Below, one piece after another: positions 34,306 through 45,071 of a stretch of 64,000 nucleotides of DNA. The translations under genes and the position numbers were made by a program. Origin of the DNA: JANQRZ01 sp965215165 (GTDB taxonomy: Bacteria; Bacteroidota; Rhodothermia; Rhodothermales; JANQRZ01); NCBI GenBank assembly GCA_965215165.1, contig CBDCCX010000006.1, positions 2,356,001 through 2,420,000 on the forward strand. The letters run 5' to 3'. The notes beneath the pieces were generated by a model. It did not search any database and had not been told where the DNA came from. It saw only the letters and a list, made by a program, of their open reading frames with translations. Numbering within the stretch: position 1 is the stretch's first letter; every line of letters begins with the position of its first letter.

Positions 34306-35817
34306 ATGCCGGTTTTCCGTCTGTCCCTCCTCGCCCTGCTGCTCGTCCTCGCCGCTTCGGCGATGGCCCAGCCCGCCCAGCCCATCGAGGCCGACGGGCC
34401 GTTCGCTGTCGGACGCACCGATGTCGTGTTCGACGACGCCGTCTTCGGCCAGGGCACGATTCGGGGGCGCATCTACTACCCGGCGACGGCGGCCGGCGTG
34501 GAGACGCGGCCGAACCGGGGTGCCGGGCCGTTCCCGCTCGTCGCCTTCCAGCACGGCTTCCTCGGCCGGCCGAGCAACTACGACGACCTGTGCGAGCACA
34601 TCGCGAGCTGGGGCTTCGTCGTCGCCTCGACCGGCACCCAGACCGGGTTCTTCCCGAACCAGCAGCAGTACGCCCGCGACACGCGCTCGCTGCTCTACTA
34701 CGTCGAGGACCAGTCGGACGCCGCCGGGTCGTTCTCCGGCATGGTCGACGACGGGCCGTGGGCGGCGGCGGGGCACTCGCTCGGCGGCGGCGTGCTGCCG
34801 CTGCTGATCGGGATCGAGCCGCGGGTACGGACGATCATCGGGCTGCAGTCGGCGTACGTGGGCGACGGGCGGATCGACAACCTCGAAGCGTTCACCGGCA
34901 CGCATGTCCAGGTCGCCGGCTCGGTCGACCGCATCGTGCCCGCGTCCCAGGTCGTGCGCTACTTCCGGGTCGCCGACGACGCCCGGCGCGACATCTACTT
35001 CGAGGTCCAGGGCATGGGCCACAGCGGCCCGACCGACACCGTGCCGACGAACGAACCGCTCTCCGCCGCGGACCAGAAGCGCCTCCACCGCCGCCTCGTC
35101 ACGGGCCTCCTGCGCGCCGAAGTAAAAGGCGAGGAAAACCTCTACGCCGAGATTCTGGGCGCAGGCATCGCCGACGAACCCGTCGAGTTCGAGGCGGTCT
35201 GCACCGACCCGCCGCTGTGGGTCCGCCCGAGCGTCAGCGACGCCGCCCTCGTCGTCGGCACCGCCGGTGAACCTGGGGCCGAGGCCGTCCTGGCGTGGTC
35301 CGACGCGCGCGCCGCCCGCCCGTCGCCGTTCGGCCAGGTCGGCATCGCCCTCGCGCCGGAGCGTGTCCTCTTCCGCGGCTCCGCCAATGCCGACGGCGTC
35401 GCCGAAACGCTCCTGCCCCTCGCCGATCTCGGCGCTGCCGACAGCGTCTTCGTCCAGGGCCTAGCGGTCGGGCGGGTCACGCGCGTCGATGCCCGCAACA
35501 ACCTCGAGGCCGGAGCCGCGTCGCGCAGTGGCGAAGGGACCGGCACGCGCCTGCTCGGTGCGTTCCCCAACCCGTTCCGCGACGGCCTCACCGTGGGGTA
35601 CACCCTCGCGGAGACCGGCTCGGTCGCGCTGACGGTGTACGACGTGCTCGGGCGCGAGGTGGCGGTGCTCGTAGCCGGCGAGCAGGCTGGCGGGCCGCAC
35701 GAGGCGCGGTGGGATGGCCGCGACCAAACGGGCCGAGCCACTGCGGCGGGGCTGTATGTCGTGCGCCTCCGTGCCGGCAGCACGGTGCACGCCGAGACCC
35801 TCGTGCGGATACGCTAG
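34306..35817 (+). CDS. Secreted alpha/beta-hydrolase with type IX sorting domain
   Basis: A 503-residue secreted enzyme. Signal peptide: residues 1-21, AMAQ cleavage. Residues about 45-280 form a hydrolase of the chlorophyllase/PAF-acetylhydrolase kind: LVAFQHGFLGRPSNYDDL, the nucleophile in AAAGHSLGGGVLPLLIG, VAGSVDRIVPASQV and the His in MGHSGPTD. Residues about 420-503 are a FlgD-like type A sorting domain: LLGAFPNPFRDGLTVGYTL, LTVYDVLGREVAVLV and the final AAGLYVVRLRAG. It should be exported by Sec and then by type IX secretion to the cell surface. A TATCTTTC box is 35 bp before the ATG. Its TAG stop lies at the edge of a palindromic element. Confidence 0.88.
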   Translation: MPVFRLSLLALLLVLAASAMAQPAQPIEADGPFAVGRTDVVFDDAVFGQGTIRGRIYYPATAAGVETRPNRGAGPFPLVAFQHGFLGRPSNYDDLCEHIASWGFVVASTGTQTGFFPNQQQYARDTRSLLYYVEDQSDAAGSFSGMVDDGPWAAAGHSLGGGVLPLLIGIEPRVRTIIGLQSAYVGDGRIDNLEAFTGTHVQVAGSVDRIVPASQVVRYFRVADDARRDIYFEVQGMGHSGPTDTVPTNEPLSAADQKRLHRRLVTGLLRAEVKGEENLYAEILGAGIADEPVEFEAVCTDPPLWVRPSVSDAALVVGTAGEPGAEAVLAWSDARAARPSPFGQVGIALAPERVLFRGSANADGVAETLLPLADLGAADSVFVQGLAVGRVTRVDARNNLEAGAASRSGEGTGTRLLGAFPNPFRDGLTVGYTLAETGSVALTVYDVLGREVAVLVAGEQAGGPHEARWDGRDQTGRATAAGLYVVRLRAGSTVHAETLVRIR

Positions 35818-35976
35818 GCCTTGTTCGGAAACTCGGATGTGGAGGCGAGCGGGAGCCGGCCGGCGATGCAGCCAGGAGCGCGAAGCAGGCGTAGCGGGGC
35901 TACGCCGATGGAGCGCGACGCCGCAGCGTCGTCCGACCGGCCCCGCGCAGCCCGCAGAAGCGTTTCCGAACAGGCC
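35817..35976. repeat. Palindromic intergenic element A with terminal inverted repeats
   Basis: GGCCTTGTTCGGAAAC (35817-35832) is answered by GTTTCCGAACAGGCC (35962-35976). The symmetry extends outward into CTAG on both sides, which contains the TAG stops of the two convergent flanking genes. Inside is a perfect GGCGTAGC-N3-GCTACGCC hairpin followed by a GATGGAGCGCGACGCCG segment. A related segment, GATGCAGCGCCACGCCG, follows a hairpin in element B (61554-61733). No coding capacity. It may also end transcription from both sides. Confidence 0.65.
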
Positions 35977-36573
35977 CTAGACGCCCGTCCCCAGGTGGGC
36001 TGTGACCTCGCGCGCGAGCGCCTCGACGCGGTTGCGGTCGTCGGCGAGTACGCGGAGCGGGCCGTCGACGAGGAGCGCAGCGAGGCCGTGGACCACGCTC
36101 CACGCCGCGATGGCGAGCGGCACCTGACGCGACGGATCGGGGTTGAGGTCGGCTACGACGCGGACGAGGTGGCGGAAGCCGGGCAGGTCGGTCGGCAGCG
36201 CCGCCGCGTCCGCGCCGAGCGCAGCGAACGGGTCGCCGATCTCGGGGCGGAAGGCGACGCGGAACCGCTCGGGGTGGTCGACGGCGAAGAGGACGTAGGC
36301 GACGCCCTGCGCGCGGAGCCGGTCCAGCGGATCGGGGTGCGCGGCGTCGGCGTCGGCGAGCGCTCGGTCGAGGTGGTCGAGCGCGTCCTCGGCGAGGGCG
36401 CAAACGAGATCAGCCTTGCCCTTGAAGTGGTGGTACGGCGCAGTGGGGCTGACGTCGGCGCGGCGGGCGAGGTCGCGCAGCGAGAGCGCGCCAATGCCGC
36501 GCTCGGCGAGGACGGCGTGGGCGTGGTCGAGCAGGGCGCGGCGGAGGTCGCCGTGGTGGTAGGCGTCAGACAT
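35977..36573 (-). CDS. TetR/AcrR-family repressor
   Basis: A 198-residue regulator. The N-terminal helix-turn-helix reads YHHGDLRRALLDHAHAVLAE, GALSLRDLARRADVSPTAPY and HHFKGKADLVCALAEDAL, which is the YHHGDL-type TetR subgroup with a WHG-like C-terminal ligand domain (HPERFRVAFRPEIGD, AIAAWSVVHGLAALLVDG). The ATG at 36573 fits. It is divergent from a small membrane-protein gene, and a 16-bp palindrome lies between them. It may control itself, that gene and perhaps the leftward Baeyer-Villiger operon. Confidence 0.9.
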   Translation of the reverse strand: MSDAYHHGDLRRALLDHAHAVLAERGIGALSLRDLARRADVSPTAPYHHFKGKADLVCALAEDALDHLDRALADADAAHPDPLDRLRAQGVAYVLFAVDHPERFRVAFRPEIGDPFAALGADAAALPTDLPGFRHLVRVVADLNPDPSRQVPLAIAAWSVVHGLAALLVDGPLRVLADDRNRVEALAREVTAHLGTGV

Positions 36574-36592
36574 TTTTCGCAGATGGCGCAAC

Positions 36593-36623
36593 TTGGCAGC
36601 GCTCAGATAGTAGTCTATCTTAG
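36593..36623 (+). promoter_or_regulatory. Promoter with overlapping palindrome (likely TetR operator)
   Basis: TTGG (36593-36596), 19 bp, TATCTTAG (36616-36623), 35 bp before the ATG at 36658. The palindrome AGATAG-TAGT-CTATCT (36605-36620) covers the spacer and the -7 box, so a bound repressor would block the promoter. The divergent tetR start is 20 bp to the left. Confidence 0.55.
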
Positions 36624-36657
36624 CACCCGTCAATTCGACCCACTAACCCCCGCGCCC

Positions 36658-36900
36658 ATGCGCCGTTCTCAGGCTGTGCTCGTCCTCGTCCTTGCGACCC
36701 TCGCGACTATCGTGTTTGGCCGTATCGTGTGGGCGACCCTCGCCCCAACCGTCGCGGCTCTGCCCGCGCTCGTCGGTTCCGTCCCGGCATGGGCGTGGTG
36801 GACGGTCTTCGGCGTCGGCATGGGCGTCCTGAAGCTGACCGTCTTCCACCGCTTCGGCTGGTCCTGCGGCTCGTGCGCGCCGCGTCCCTCCGCCTCGTAG
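36658..36900 (+). CDS. Small two-helix membrane protein
   Basis: An 80-residue protein with two hydrophobic helices (about residues 5-32 and 42-62) and a C-terminal FHRFGWSCGSCAPRPS with a CxxC. ATG start after a good promoter candidate and a probable TetR operator. No family recognised. The CxxC on the side following the second helix could bind metal or form a disulfide. It converges with the SDR gene, 9 bp away. Confidence 0.6.
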   Translation: MRRSQAVLVLVLATLATIVFGRIVWATLAPTVAALPALVGSVPAWAWWTVFGVGMGVLKLTVFHRFGWSCGSCAPRPSAS

Positions 36901-36909
36901 CCTCCGCCT

Positions 36910-37743
36910 TCATGAGGCGAGCAGCGCCCGGTCGAGGACGAGGCGGAGAACCCGGCCGTACCGGACCGGGAGGAGACGCTGGAGCAGCGCGCCCGAGCGC
37001 GACCCGCTTGCCACGAGCAGGCGCGGCGTCCGGCGCTCTACGGCCCGGGCGATGGCCTCGCCGACGCGCTCAGGCGGCGTGGTGAGGAAGTACTGCTCGA
37101 AGGCGGCGCTCCGGTGCCGCTCGGCGTCGGCGTCGGCCGCTGCCGCGACGCGGGCGTTGCGCGAGATGCCCGTTCGCACGCCGCCAGGGTGCACCGTCGT
37201 CACGCCGACCGTCGTCCCGGCCAGCTCGTGGCGAAGCGCTTCGCTGAAGCCGCGCACAGCGAACTTTGACGCGGCGTAGGCCGCCTGCTCCGGCGGGGCG
37301 ATGAGCCCGAACAGGCTCGACACGTTGACGAGCTGTGCTGCCGGCGCGCGTTTGAGATGCGGGAGAAACGCCTTGGCAAGGCCAACGACGGCGAAGAAGT
37401 TGATTTCGAAGAGCCACCGGACTTCGTCCACCGACACGTCCTCGACCCGGCCGAGCAGCGAGACGCCGGCGCAGTTGACGAGGACAGTCACCCGGCCGTG
37501 CGCGGCGAGGACCGTGTCGGGGAGCGCCGCGACGGCTCGGGCGTCGGCCACGTCGAAGACGTGCTGCGTGGTGGGCACCCAGGCGCTCGTCTGGCGCGCG
37601 GTCTCGGCCAAGCCGTCAGCGTCGCGGTCGGCCAGGGCGAGGGCGCAGCCGCGCCGGGCGAGGGCGAGCGCCGTGGCCCGGCCGATGCCCGAGGCCGCGC
37701 CGGTGACAACGGCAACACCACGTGTGAGGTCGAGACGACGCAT
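36910..37743 (-). CDS. Short-chain dehydrogenase/reductase
   Basis: A 277-residue classical SDR. TGAASGIGRATALALARRG is the cofactor motif, NCAGVSLLG the structural NAG, LVNVSSLFG the catalytic Ser and YAASKFAVRGFSEALRHEL the Tyr-x3-Lys. After HPGGVRTGI a C-terminal extension of about 60 residues ends in LLPVRYGRVLRLVLDRALL, which may touch the membrane. It follows the esterase gene by 15 bp and the Baeyer-Villiger monooxygenase gene before that, so it probably oxidises an alcohol to the ketone substrate or acts on a product. Confidence 0.92.
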   Translation of the reverse strand: MRRLDLTRGVAVVTGAASGIGRATALALARRGCALALADRDADGLAETARQTSAWVPTTQHVFDVADARAVAALPDTVLAAHGRVTVLVNCAGVSLLGRVEDVSVDEVRWLFEINFFAVVGLAKAFLPHLKRAPAAQLVNVSSLFGLIAPPEQAAYAASKFAVRGFSEALRHELAGTTVGVTTVHPGGVRTGISRNARVAAAADADAERHRSAAFEQYFLTTPPERVGEAIARAVERRTPRLLVASGSRSGALLQRLLPVRYGRVLRLVLDRALLAS

Positions 37744-37758
37744 GACTGGGCGAGTATG

Positions 37759-38853
37759 CTAGGCGTGGTCGGCGGCGAAGGCACGCCAGCGGTGGGCGAG
37801 CCCGACGACGGCGCGCCGCGCGGTGCGGCTGATCCCTGTCATGTGGATGAACCCGTGGGGCAGCGCGTCCTCCCGGTATGCCTCGACGGGCGTCCCGGCC
37901 TCAGCTAGCGCAGCGGCGTAGGCCTCGCCCTCGTCGCGGAGCACGTCGAACCCGGCCGTGACGACGAGCGCGGGCGCGAGGCCCCCGAGCCGACCGTAGA
38001 TCGGCGAGACACGGGGGTCGTCGTCGGCCGTGCCGGTGCCGGCGGTCCAGGTGTGGTGGAACGTGCGACGCTCGGCGTCAGCCAGAAAAAACCCGTCGAA
38101 GAGGTGGCGCGAGGGGCGGTCGGTCGGCGTGTCGGTGGCGGGGTAGACGAGGAGTTGGGCAGCGGGCGGGCGCTCGGAGCCGGCGGCTTGGGCGACGCCG
38201 GCGGCGAGGGTACCACCGGCGCTGTCGCCGCCGACGCTCACGCGCGCGTCGTCGGCCCCAAGGGCGAGGGCATGGCGCTGCGCCCAGCGGAAGGCGGCCA
38301 GGGTGTCATTGGGCGAGGCCGGGAACGGGTCCTCGGGCGCGAGCCTGTAGGCGACGCTGAGAACGGCGTGCCCAGCCTCGCAGCACAGCACGCGCGCCAG
38401 GTCGTCGACCGTGTCGAGGTCACCGTACACGAAGCCGCCGCCGTGGAAGTAGACCAGAAGTGGCGGGCGACCTCCGCCGGGCGGGGTGTAGAGCCGCGCG
38501 CCGAGCGGACCGGCTGCTCCCTCGACGGTGAGGTCCCGAACGCCGGCGACAGACGTCAGCGCCGGGCGCGTCGCCAGAATCTCGCGGCGGAACCGGGCGC
38601 GGCCGGCGGCAGGCTGCTCCTGCGTGAGCCGCTCCTGGTCGGGCCGAGGGTTGAGCGCAAGCGCAGCCTGGAGCGTCGGGTCGAACGTCTGCCCGTCGAC
38701 CTGAGTCGGCACGCCGCCAGCAAGGACGAGGCGGAGCGCGACCGGGAGGCGGTCCAAGAGCGCGGCAGCCTGCCCGCGCAGCCGCTCCGTGAGTGTCGGT
38801 TCGGTGAGCATCGGCTCGGCGAGCAGAGAGTCCGGGTAGACGGCGTTAGGCAT
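37759..38853 (-). CDS. HSL-family esterase/lipase
   Basis: A 364-residue alpha/beta-hydrolase of the hormone-sensitive-lipase family: LVYFHGGGFVYGDLDTVDDL (oxyanion HGGG), VSVGGDSAGGTLAAGVAQ (nucleophile Ser), FDVLRDEGEAYAAAL (Asp) and LPHGFIHMTG (His). The N-terminus has about 100 residues before the core. ATG at 38853, giving an 8-bp overlap with the monooxygenase stop. In this order the esterase would split the ester or lactone made by the monooxygenase. Confidence 0.92.
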   Translation of the reverse strand: MPNAVYPDSLLAEPMLTEPTLTERLRGQAAALLDRLPVALRLVLAGGVPTQVDGQTFDPTLQAALALNPRPDQERLTQEQPAAGRARFRREILATRPALTSVAGVRDLTVEGAAGPLGARLYTPPGGGRPPLLVYFHGGGFVYGDLDTVDDLARVLCCEAGHAVLSVAYRLAPEDPFPASPNDTLAAFRWAQRHALALGADDARVSVGGDSAGGTLAAGVAQAAGSERPPAAQLLVYPATDTPTDRPSRHLFDGFFLADAERRTFHHTWTAGTGTADDDPRVSPIYGRLGGLAPALVVTAGFDVLRDEGEAYAAALAEAGTPVEAYREDALPHGFIHMTGISRTARRAVVGLAHRWRAFAADHA

Positions 38854-40387
38854 CGACAGGCTCAGCGCCGGTAGGCGAGGAATTGGCAGGCTCGGGATTA
38901 GCCGACTCAGCGGCGGCAGCGCGGAGGTGATACTCGGCGAGGCGGAACGGCTCGACACGGCGGCGGAACGACGCCACAGAGCCGGGCCAGAGCGCGGCGT
39001 TGCGCCCGGCATCGTCGAGGTACCAACTCGCGCACCCGCCGGCGGTCCACACCGTCCCCTCGGCGCGGCGGTCGACCTCAGCGAGAAACGCCGCCTGCGC
39101 CTCGGCCGTTGGCTCGATCGCCGCCAGTCCGCGCGCCTCCATCGCCCCGAGCGCGGCCACGATGTGCTCGGTCTGAGCCTCGACCATCAGCAGCACCGAC
39201 GAGTGCCCGAGTCCCGTGTTCGGCCCCGAGAGCAGGAAGAAGTTGGGGAAGCCTGCGACGGTCGTGCCCAGGTGGGCGGCCGGGCTGGTCCCCCAGACGT
39301 CGCTCAGCCGCCGCCCCTCGCGCCCGACGACGCGGCGGCCGAACGGGATTTCGGTGACGTAAAACCCTGTGGCGAAGACGATCACGTCGGCGGCGTGCTC
39401 GCGCCCGTCCGGCCCGACGACACCGCGCGGCCGGACCTCGCTCGCAGCCCCGTCGACGACCGTAACATTGGGCTGGGTGAGGGCCGGGTAGTAATCGTCC
39501 GAGAGCAGAACGCGCTTACAGCCGAAAAGGTAGTCCGGCGTAAGCACGCGGCGCAGGTCGGGGTCGCGGACTTGCCGCCGGAGGTGGAGCCTCGTCACGG
39601 CCTCGACGGCGCGGGCGATCAGCGGATGACGGAAGGCGAGCCCGAACGTCTCGCGGTAGCGGTAGAGCGCGCCGTGCACCAGGCGGTGGAGCCACGGCCA
39701 CCGCTGGAGCCGGCGGCGCGCGGCCTCGCCAACGGCTCGGTCGCGGCGCGGCATTACCCACGGAGCCGTCCGCTGGAACAGCGTCAGGTGCGCCACCTGC
39801 GGCTGGATCGCCGGGACCACCTGAATCGCCGACGCCCCGGTGCCGATGACGGCGACGCGCCGGCCGGAGAGGTCGAGGTCCGGGTCCCACTGCGCGGTGT
39901 GCATGGCGACGCCCTCGAACTGCTCCAGTCCACGAAGCGGCGGCAGCCGGGGCTCGGCCAGCGAGCCGGGCGCGGCCACGAGCACGTCCGCCGTCCACGC
40001 GCCTTGGCTGGTCTCGATATGCCACCGCGCCGCCGCGTCGTCCCACCGAGCCGCCGTCACCTCGTGCCGGAACCGCACGCGCTCGGTCACGCCGAACTGC
40101 TCGGCGACACGGCGGAGGTAATCTCGGATCTCGGGTTGGGGCGAGAACCTCCGGCTCCAGCCGGGGTTGGGCGCGAACGAGAACTCGTAGAGGTGGGAGT
40201 GGACATCGCACGCCGCGCCGGGGTAGACGTTGTCGCGCCAGACGCCGCCGACCTCATCGGAACGCTCGAACACGACCAGGTCCTCGACGCCGTCGACGAG
40301 CAACCGGGCCGCAAGGCCGACCCCGGCGAAACCGGTCCCGACGACGGCCAAGCGAGCGTGGGGAGGCGTGGAGCTAGAGGACGGCAC
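38846..40387 (-). CDS. Baeyer-Villiger-type flavin monooxygenase
   Basis: A 513-residue FAD/NADPH enzyme. FAD motif LAVVGTGFAGVGLAARLLVDG, second Rossmann VAVIGTGASAIQVVPAI, and between them FEGVAMHTAQWDPDLDLSG, which matches the FxGxxxHxxxW fingerprint of Baeyer-Villiger monooxygenases. The tail carries FATGFYVTEIPF and GPNTGLGHSSVLLMVEAQ. GTG at 40387 is taken as start because the conserved region begins soon after; the open frame upstream is not protein-like. It inserts oxygen next to a ketone to give an ester or lactone. First gene of the leftward monooxygenase, esterase, SDR operon. Confidence 0.9.
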   Translation of the reverse strand: MPSSSSTPPHARLAVVGTGFAGVGLAARLLVDGVEDLVVFERSDEVGGVWRDNVYPGAACDVHSHLYEFSFAPNPGWSRRFSPQPEIRDYLRRVAEQFGVTERVRFRHEVTAARWDDAAARWHIETSQGAWTADVLVAAPGSLAEPRLPPLRGLEQFEGVAMHTAQWDPDLDLSGRRVAVIGTGASAIQVVPAIQPQVAHLTLFQRTAPWVMPRRDRAVGEAARRRLQRWPWLHRLVHGALYRYRETFGLAFRHPLIARAVEAVTRLHLRRQVRDPDLRRVLTPDYLFGCKRVLLSDDYYPALTQPNVTVVDGAASEVRPRGVVGPDGREHAADVIVFATGFYVTEIPFGRRVVGREGRRLSDVWGTSPAAHLGTTVAGFPNFFLLSGPNTGLGHSSVLLMVEAQTEHIVAALGAMEARGLAAIEPTAEAQAAFLAEVDRRAEGTVWTAGGCASWYLDDAGRNAALWPGSVASFRRRVEPFRLAEYHLRAAAAESANPEPANSSPTGAEPVDA

Positions 40388-40520
40388 GGCGTGCGGCAAA
40401 GCGAGTAGAGGTCGCCTTCTATACGCGCGTGCCGTGCGTCGGATCGGCTGACCTCCCAACAAAGCGATGCCGTCAGCTCTCGCCGAGCGCCTCCACGCCA
40501 GGGGCTTCTGGAAACGAAAT

Positions 40521-40621
40521 AAGGGCAAGCGACCCGCATCGCGCCGCTACGACCTCCTACCGCTGCTGCCTTCCGGCCCTGACGGAGTTCAGAGGGAGCT
40601 GGCCGTACGGGACTTGCCCTT
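40521..40621 (-). ncRNA. ffs: Signal recognition particle RNA (4.5S type)
   Basis: The minus strand holds the conserved SRP domain IV core GTCAGGGCCGGAAGGCAGCAGC, with the GGAA tetraloop. The 101-nt region is closed by a perfect 9-bp stem, AAGGGCAAG with CTTGCCCTT, at its two ends. Internal pairings are consistent with the single long hairpin of the bacterial short form. It binds Ffh for co-translational targeting to the membrane. It lies between the monooxygenase and priA genes with about 110 bp to the latter. Confidence 0.9.
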
Positions 40622-40730
40622 ATGCCGCCGGCAGGCCCACACGCTCGGGCGGCCGGACTCCAGTGATGCCAATATACACAGACGCCGTAGGCCGGATCCG
40701 CGTCACGCGATTTTCAACGGCTGCGCTGTT

Positions 40731-43169
<2,439 letters not shown>

Positions 43170-43207
43170 GGCGCGGCTTCGGCGGGGCCGGAAGCTACGA
43201 CGCGCCC

Positions 43208-43660
43208 TCAGGCAGACGCGGCCTGCCGGGGAAGACGGACGACAGTCAACCAGAAGCCCTCGATCGCCCGGACGACGGCCATCAGCTCGTCGAGGTCGGC
43301 GGGCTTGGTGATGTAGCAGTTGGCGTAGCGCGCGTAGGCTTGGTCGATGTCTTCGCGCGCCGCCGACGAGGTGAAGATGACGACCGGGATCTTGCGGAGC
43401 GCGGGGTCGGCTTTCATTTCGGCCAGCACCTCGTGCCCGCTCTTCCTCGGCATGTTGAGGTCCAGCAGGACCAGGTCCGGGGTGACGGCCTCCTCGTGAC
43501 CCTCCTCGCGTCGCAGAAAGGCCATCGCCTCCTCGCCGTCGCCCGCGATGTGCAGGTGGAGCGGGAACGAGGTCTCGGCGAGCGCCTGCTTCGCCAGCTC
43601 CACGTCGCCGGGGTTGTCCTCGACGATCAGGACTTCGATTGGTGTACCACTCATCCCCAT
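43208..43660 (-). CDS. Single-domain response regulator (Rcp1-like)
   Basis: A 150-residue receiver domain alone. Acidic pair in VLIVEDNPGDVELAKQAL, phospho-acceptor Asp in LVLLDLNMPRKSGHEVL, Thr/Ser in VVIFTSSAAREDI and Lys in YITKPADLDEL. The EDNPGDV start and long beta4-alpha loop are those of the Rcp1 group that pairs with phytochrome-like or hybrid histidine kinases. No kinase is adjacent. ATG at 43660 or 43654. It may transmit a signal by protein contact. Confidence 0.92.
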   Translation of the reverse strand: MGMSGTPIEVLIVEDNPGDVELAKQALAETSFPLHLHIAGDGEEAMAFLRREEGHEEAVTPDLVLLDLNMPRKSGHEVLAEMKADPALRKIPVVIFTSSAAREDIDQAYARYANCYITKPADLDELMAVVRAIEGFWLTVVRLPRQAASA

Positions 43661-43804
43661 TTCTCGGCAGCGAAGTGAGGGAGATTCCGAACACGGCGTG
43701 TCGGAACGTAGACATGCTGCGCCAGCCGATCCTCTCCCATGCCTCGGCGGAGGCACGGCCCAGAAAGTGCCAATACTGTGCCGGCCTCGCCCCGCATCGA
43801 CGGG

Positions 43805-44476
43805 CTAGGCCGTCCGGGTCACGGCTTGCTGGAACGCGCCGACGTTCTCCGCTATCGTCCCCTCGCCCCGGAAGATGGCGCTCGCCGCGACGAGCACGTC
43901 CGCCCCCGCGTCCACGAGCCGGCGCGCATTGGAGGGCTTGACGCCGCCGTCGACCTCGACGAGCGCGCCTGCGCCGAGCGTGTCGATCAGCCCCCGGACC
44001 CGCCCGACCTTTCGGACCGACGACTCGATGAACGCCTGCCCCGAGAAGCCGGGGTTGACGGACATCACGAGCGCCAGGTCGAGGTCCGACAGCACCTCCT
44101 CGAGGAGGTACGGCGGCGTCGCCGGGTTGAGCGCGACGCCCGCCTGCGCGCCGGCCTCTTTGATCTGCTGCACGACGCGGTGCAGGTGCGGCGTCGCCTC
44201 CTGATGCACCGTGATGACGGACGCCCCGGCCTCGGCGAACGCCTCGACGTAGCGCTCCGGCTCGGCGATCATCAGGTGGACGTCGAGCCGCACGCCGGTC
44301 TCGTCGGCGAGCGCCCGCAGCCCGCGTATCACCGGCACGCCGAGCGAGAGGTTCGGCACGAAGTGCCCGTCCATCACGTCGATGTGCAGCCATTCGCAGC
44401 CGGCCTCGACGGCCGCGCGGGCGTCGCGCTCCAGGTGGCCGAAGTCGGCGGAGAGGATCGAGGCGGAGAGCGTCAT
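43805..44476 (-). CDS. rpe: Ribulose-phosphate 3-epimerase
   Basis: A 223-residue TIM barrel: SASILSADFGHLERDARAAV, WLHIDVMDGHFVPNLSLG (metal His and Asp), RLDVHLMIAEPERYV, VMSVNPGFSGQAFI (metal Asp/phosphate side) and LVEVDGGVKPSNARRL. It interconverts ribulose 5-phosphate and xylulose 5-phosphate in the pentose phosphate pathway. ATG at 44476 gives the normal N-terminus. The nearby tkt gene supplies the next enzyme. Confidence 0.97.
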   Translation of the reverse strand: MTLSASILSADFGHLERDARAAVEAGCEWLHIDVMDGHFVPNLSLGVPVIRGLRALADETGVRLDVHLMIAEPERYVEAFAEAGASVITVHQEATPHLHRVVQQIKEAGAQAGVALNPATPPYLLEEVLSDLDLALVMSVNPGFSGQAFIESSVRKVGRVRGLIDTLGAGALVEVDGGVKPSNARRLVDAGADVLVAASAIFRGEGTIAENVGAFQQAVTRTA

Positions 44477-44553
44477 TGGGGAGGCGGAGTCGGTGAGCGG
44501 GGCGCGGTGGGCTCGGTATGCCTCACCGTCCGAACGGTTCACCGCCTCCAGCC

Positions 44554-44976
44554 TCACCCGCTCACTTCGTCCTGCCGCGCGCAGTTGCGGTAGGCCCTCG
44601 CGCGGTCGAGGACGAGGCTCACCCGGTCGCCGTTCACCTCGGCCGTGGCCGTGCCGGCGGTGTCGCGGTAGGCGGTCTCGCCGGTGCGGACCATCAGCAG
44701 CGGTTCCTGACTGTCGCCGACGACGGCGGCGGCGGTGCTGCGGTCGGGCGAAAGGCTCAGGAGGAAGGTCTCGCCCCCGGCGCAGGCGTAGCGGACGACG
44801 GGCGTGCTGAAGGCCTCGCCCTCGTCCTCATCGTCGGGCTTGTCCGGCACCTCGGGGAGGTCGGCGTCGCCGAGCGGGGCCTCGTCCAGGACGGGGTCGT
44901 AGGTCTGGCTGTCGGGCGACTCGCAGGCACCGAGGGCGAGGGTGCACAGGGCGAGCAGGCAGAGGAGGGAGCGCAT
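44554..44976 (-). CDS. MliC-like lipoprotein
   Basis: A 140-residue lipoprotein: signal peptide and lipobox LGAC (Cys18), an acidic linker of about 40 residues (LGDADLPEVPDKPDDEDEGE), then a C-terminal domain that reads like MliC/PliC lysozyme inhibitors: VRYACAGGETFLLSLSPDR, LLMVRTGETAYRDTAG, RVSLVLDRARAYRNCARQ with two cysteines. Members bind and block C-type lysozyme at the cell surface. Similarity is by pattern only. Lies between tkt and rpe on the same strand. Confidence 0.65.
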   Translation of the reverse strand: MRSLLCLLALCTLALGACESPDSQTYDPVLDEAPLGDADLPEVPDKPDDEDEGEAFSTPVVRYACAGGETFLLSLSPDRSTAAAVVGDSQEPLLMVRTGETAYRDTAGTATAEVNGDRVSLVLDRARAYRNCARQDEVSG

Positions 44977-45071
44977 CGGGCTGGGGCGTGGGTGAGCGGC
45001 AGGGTAGGCCGGGACTATCGGCGGATCGGCGTCTGCTGTTTAGCCGGGCTAGTGTTTAGCCGGGCTCGCTG

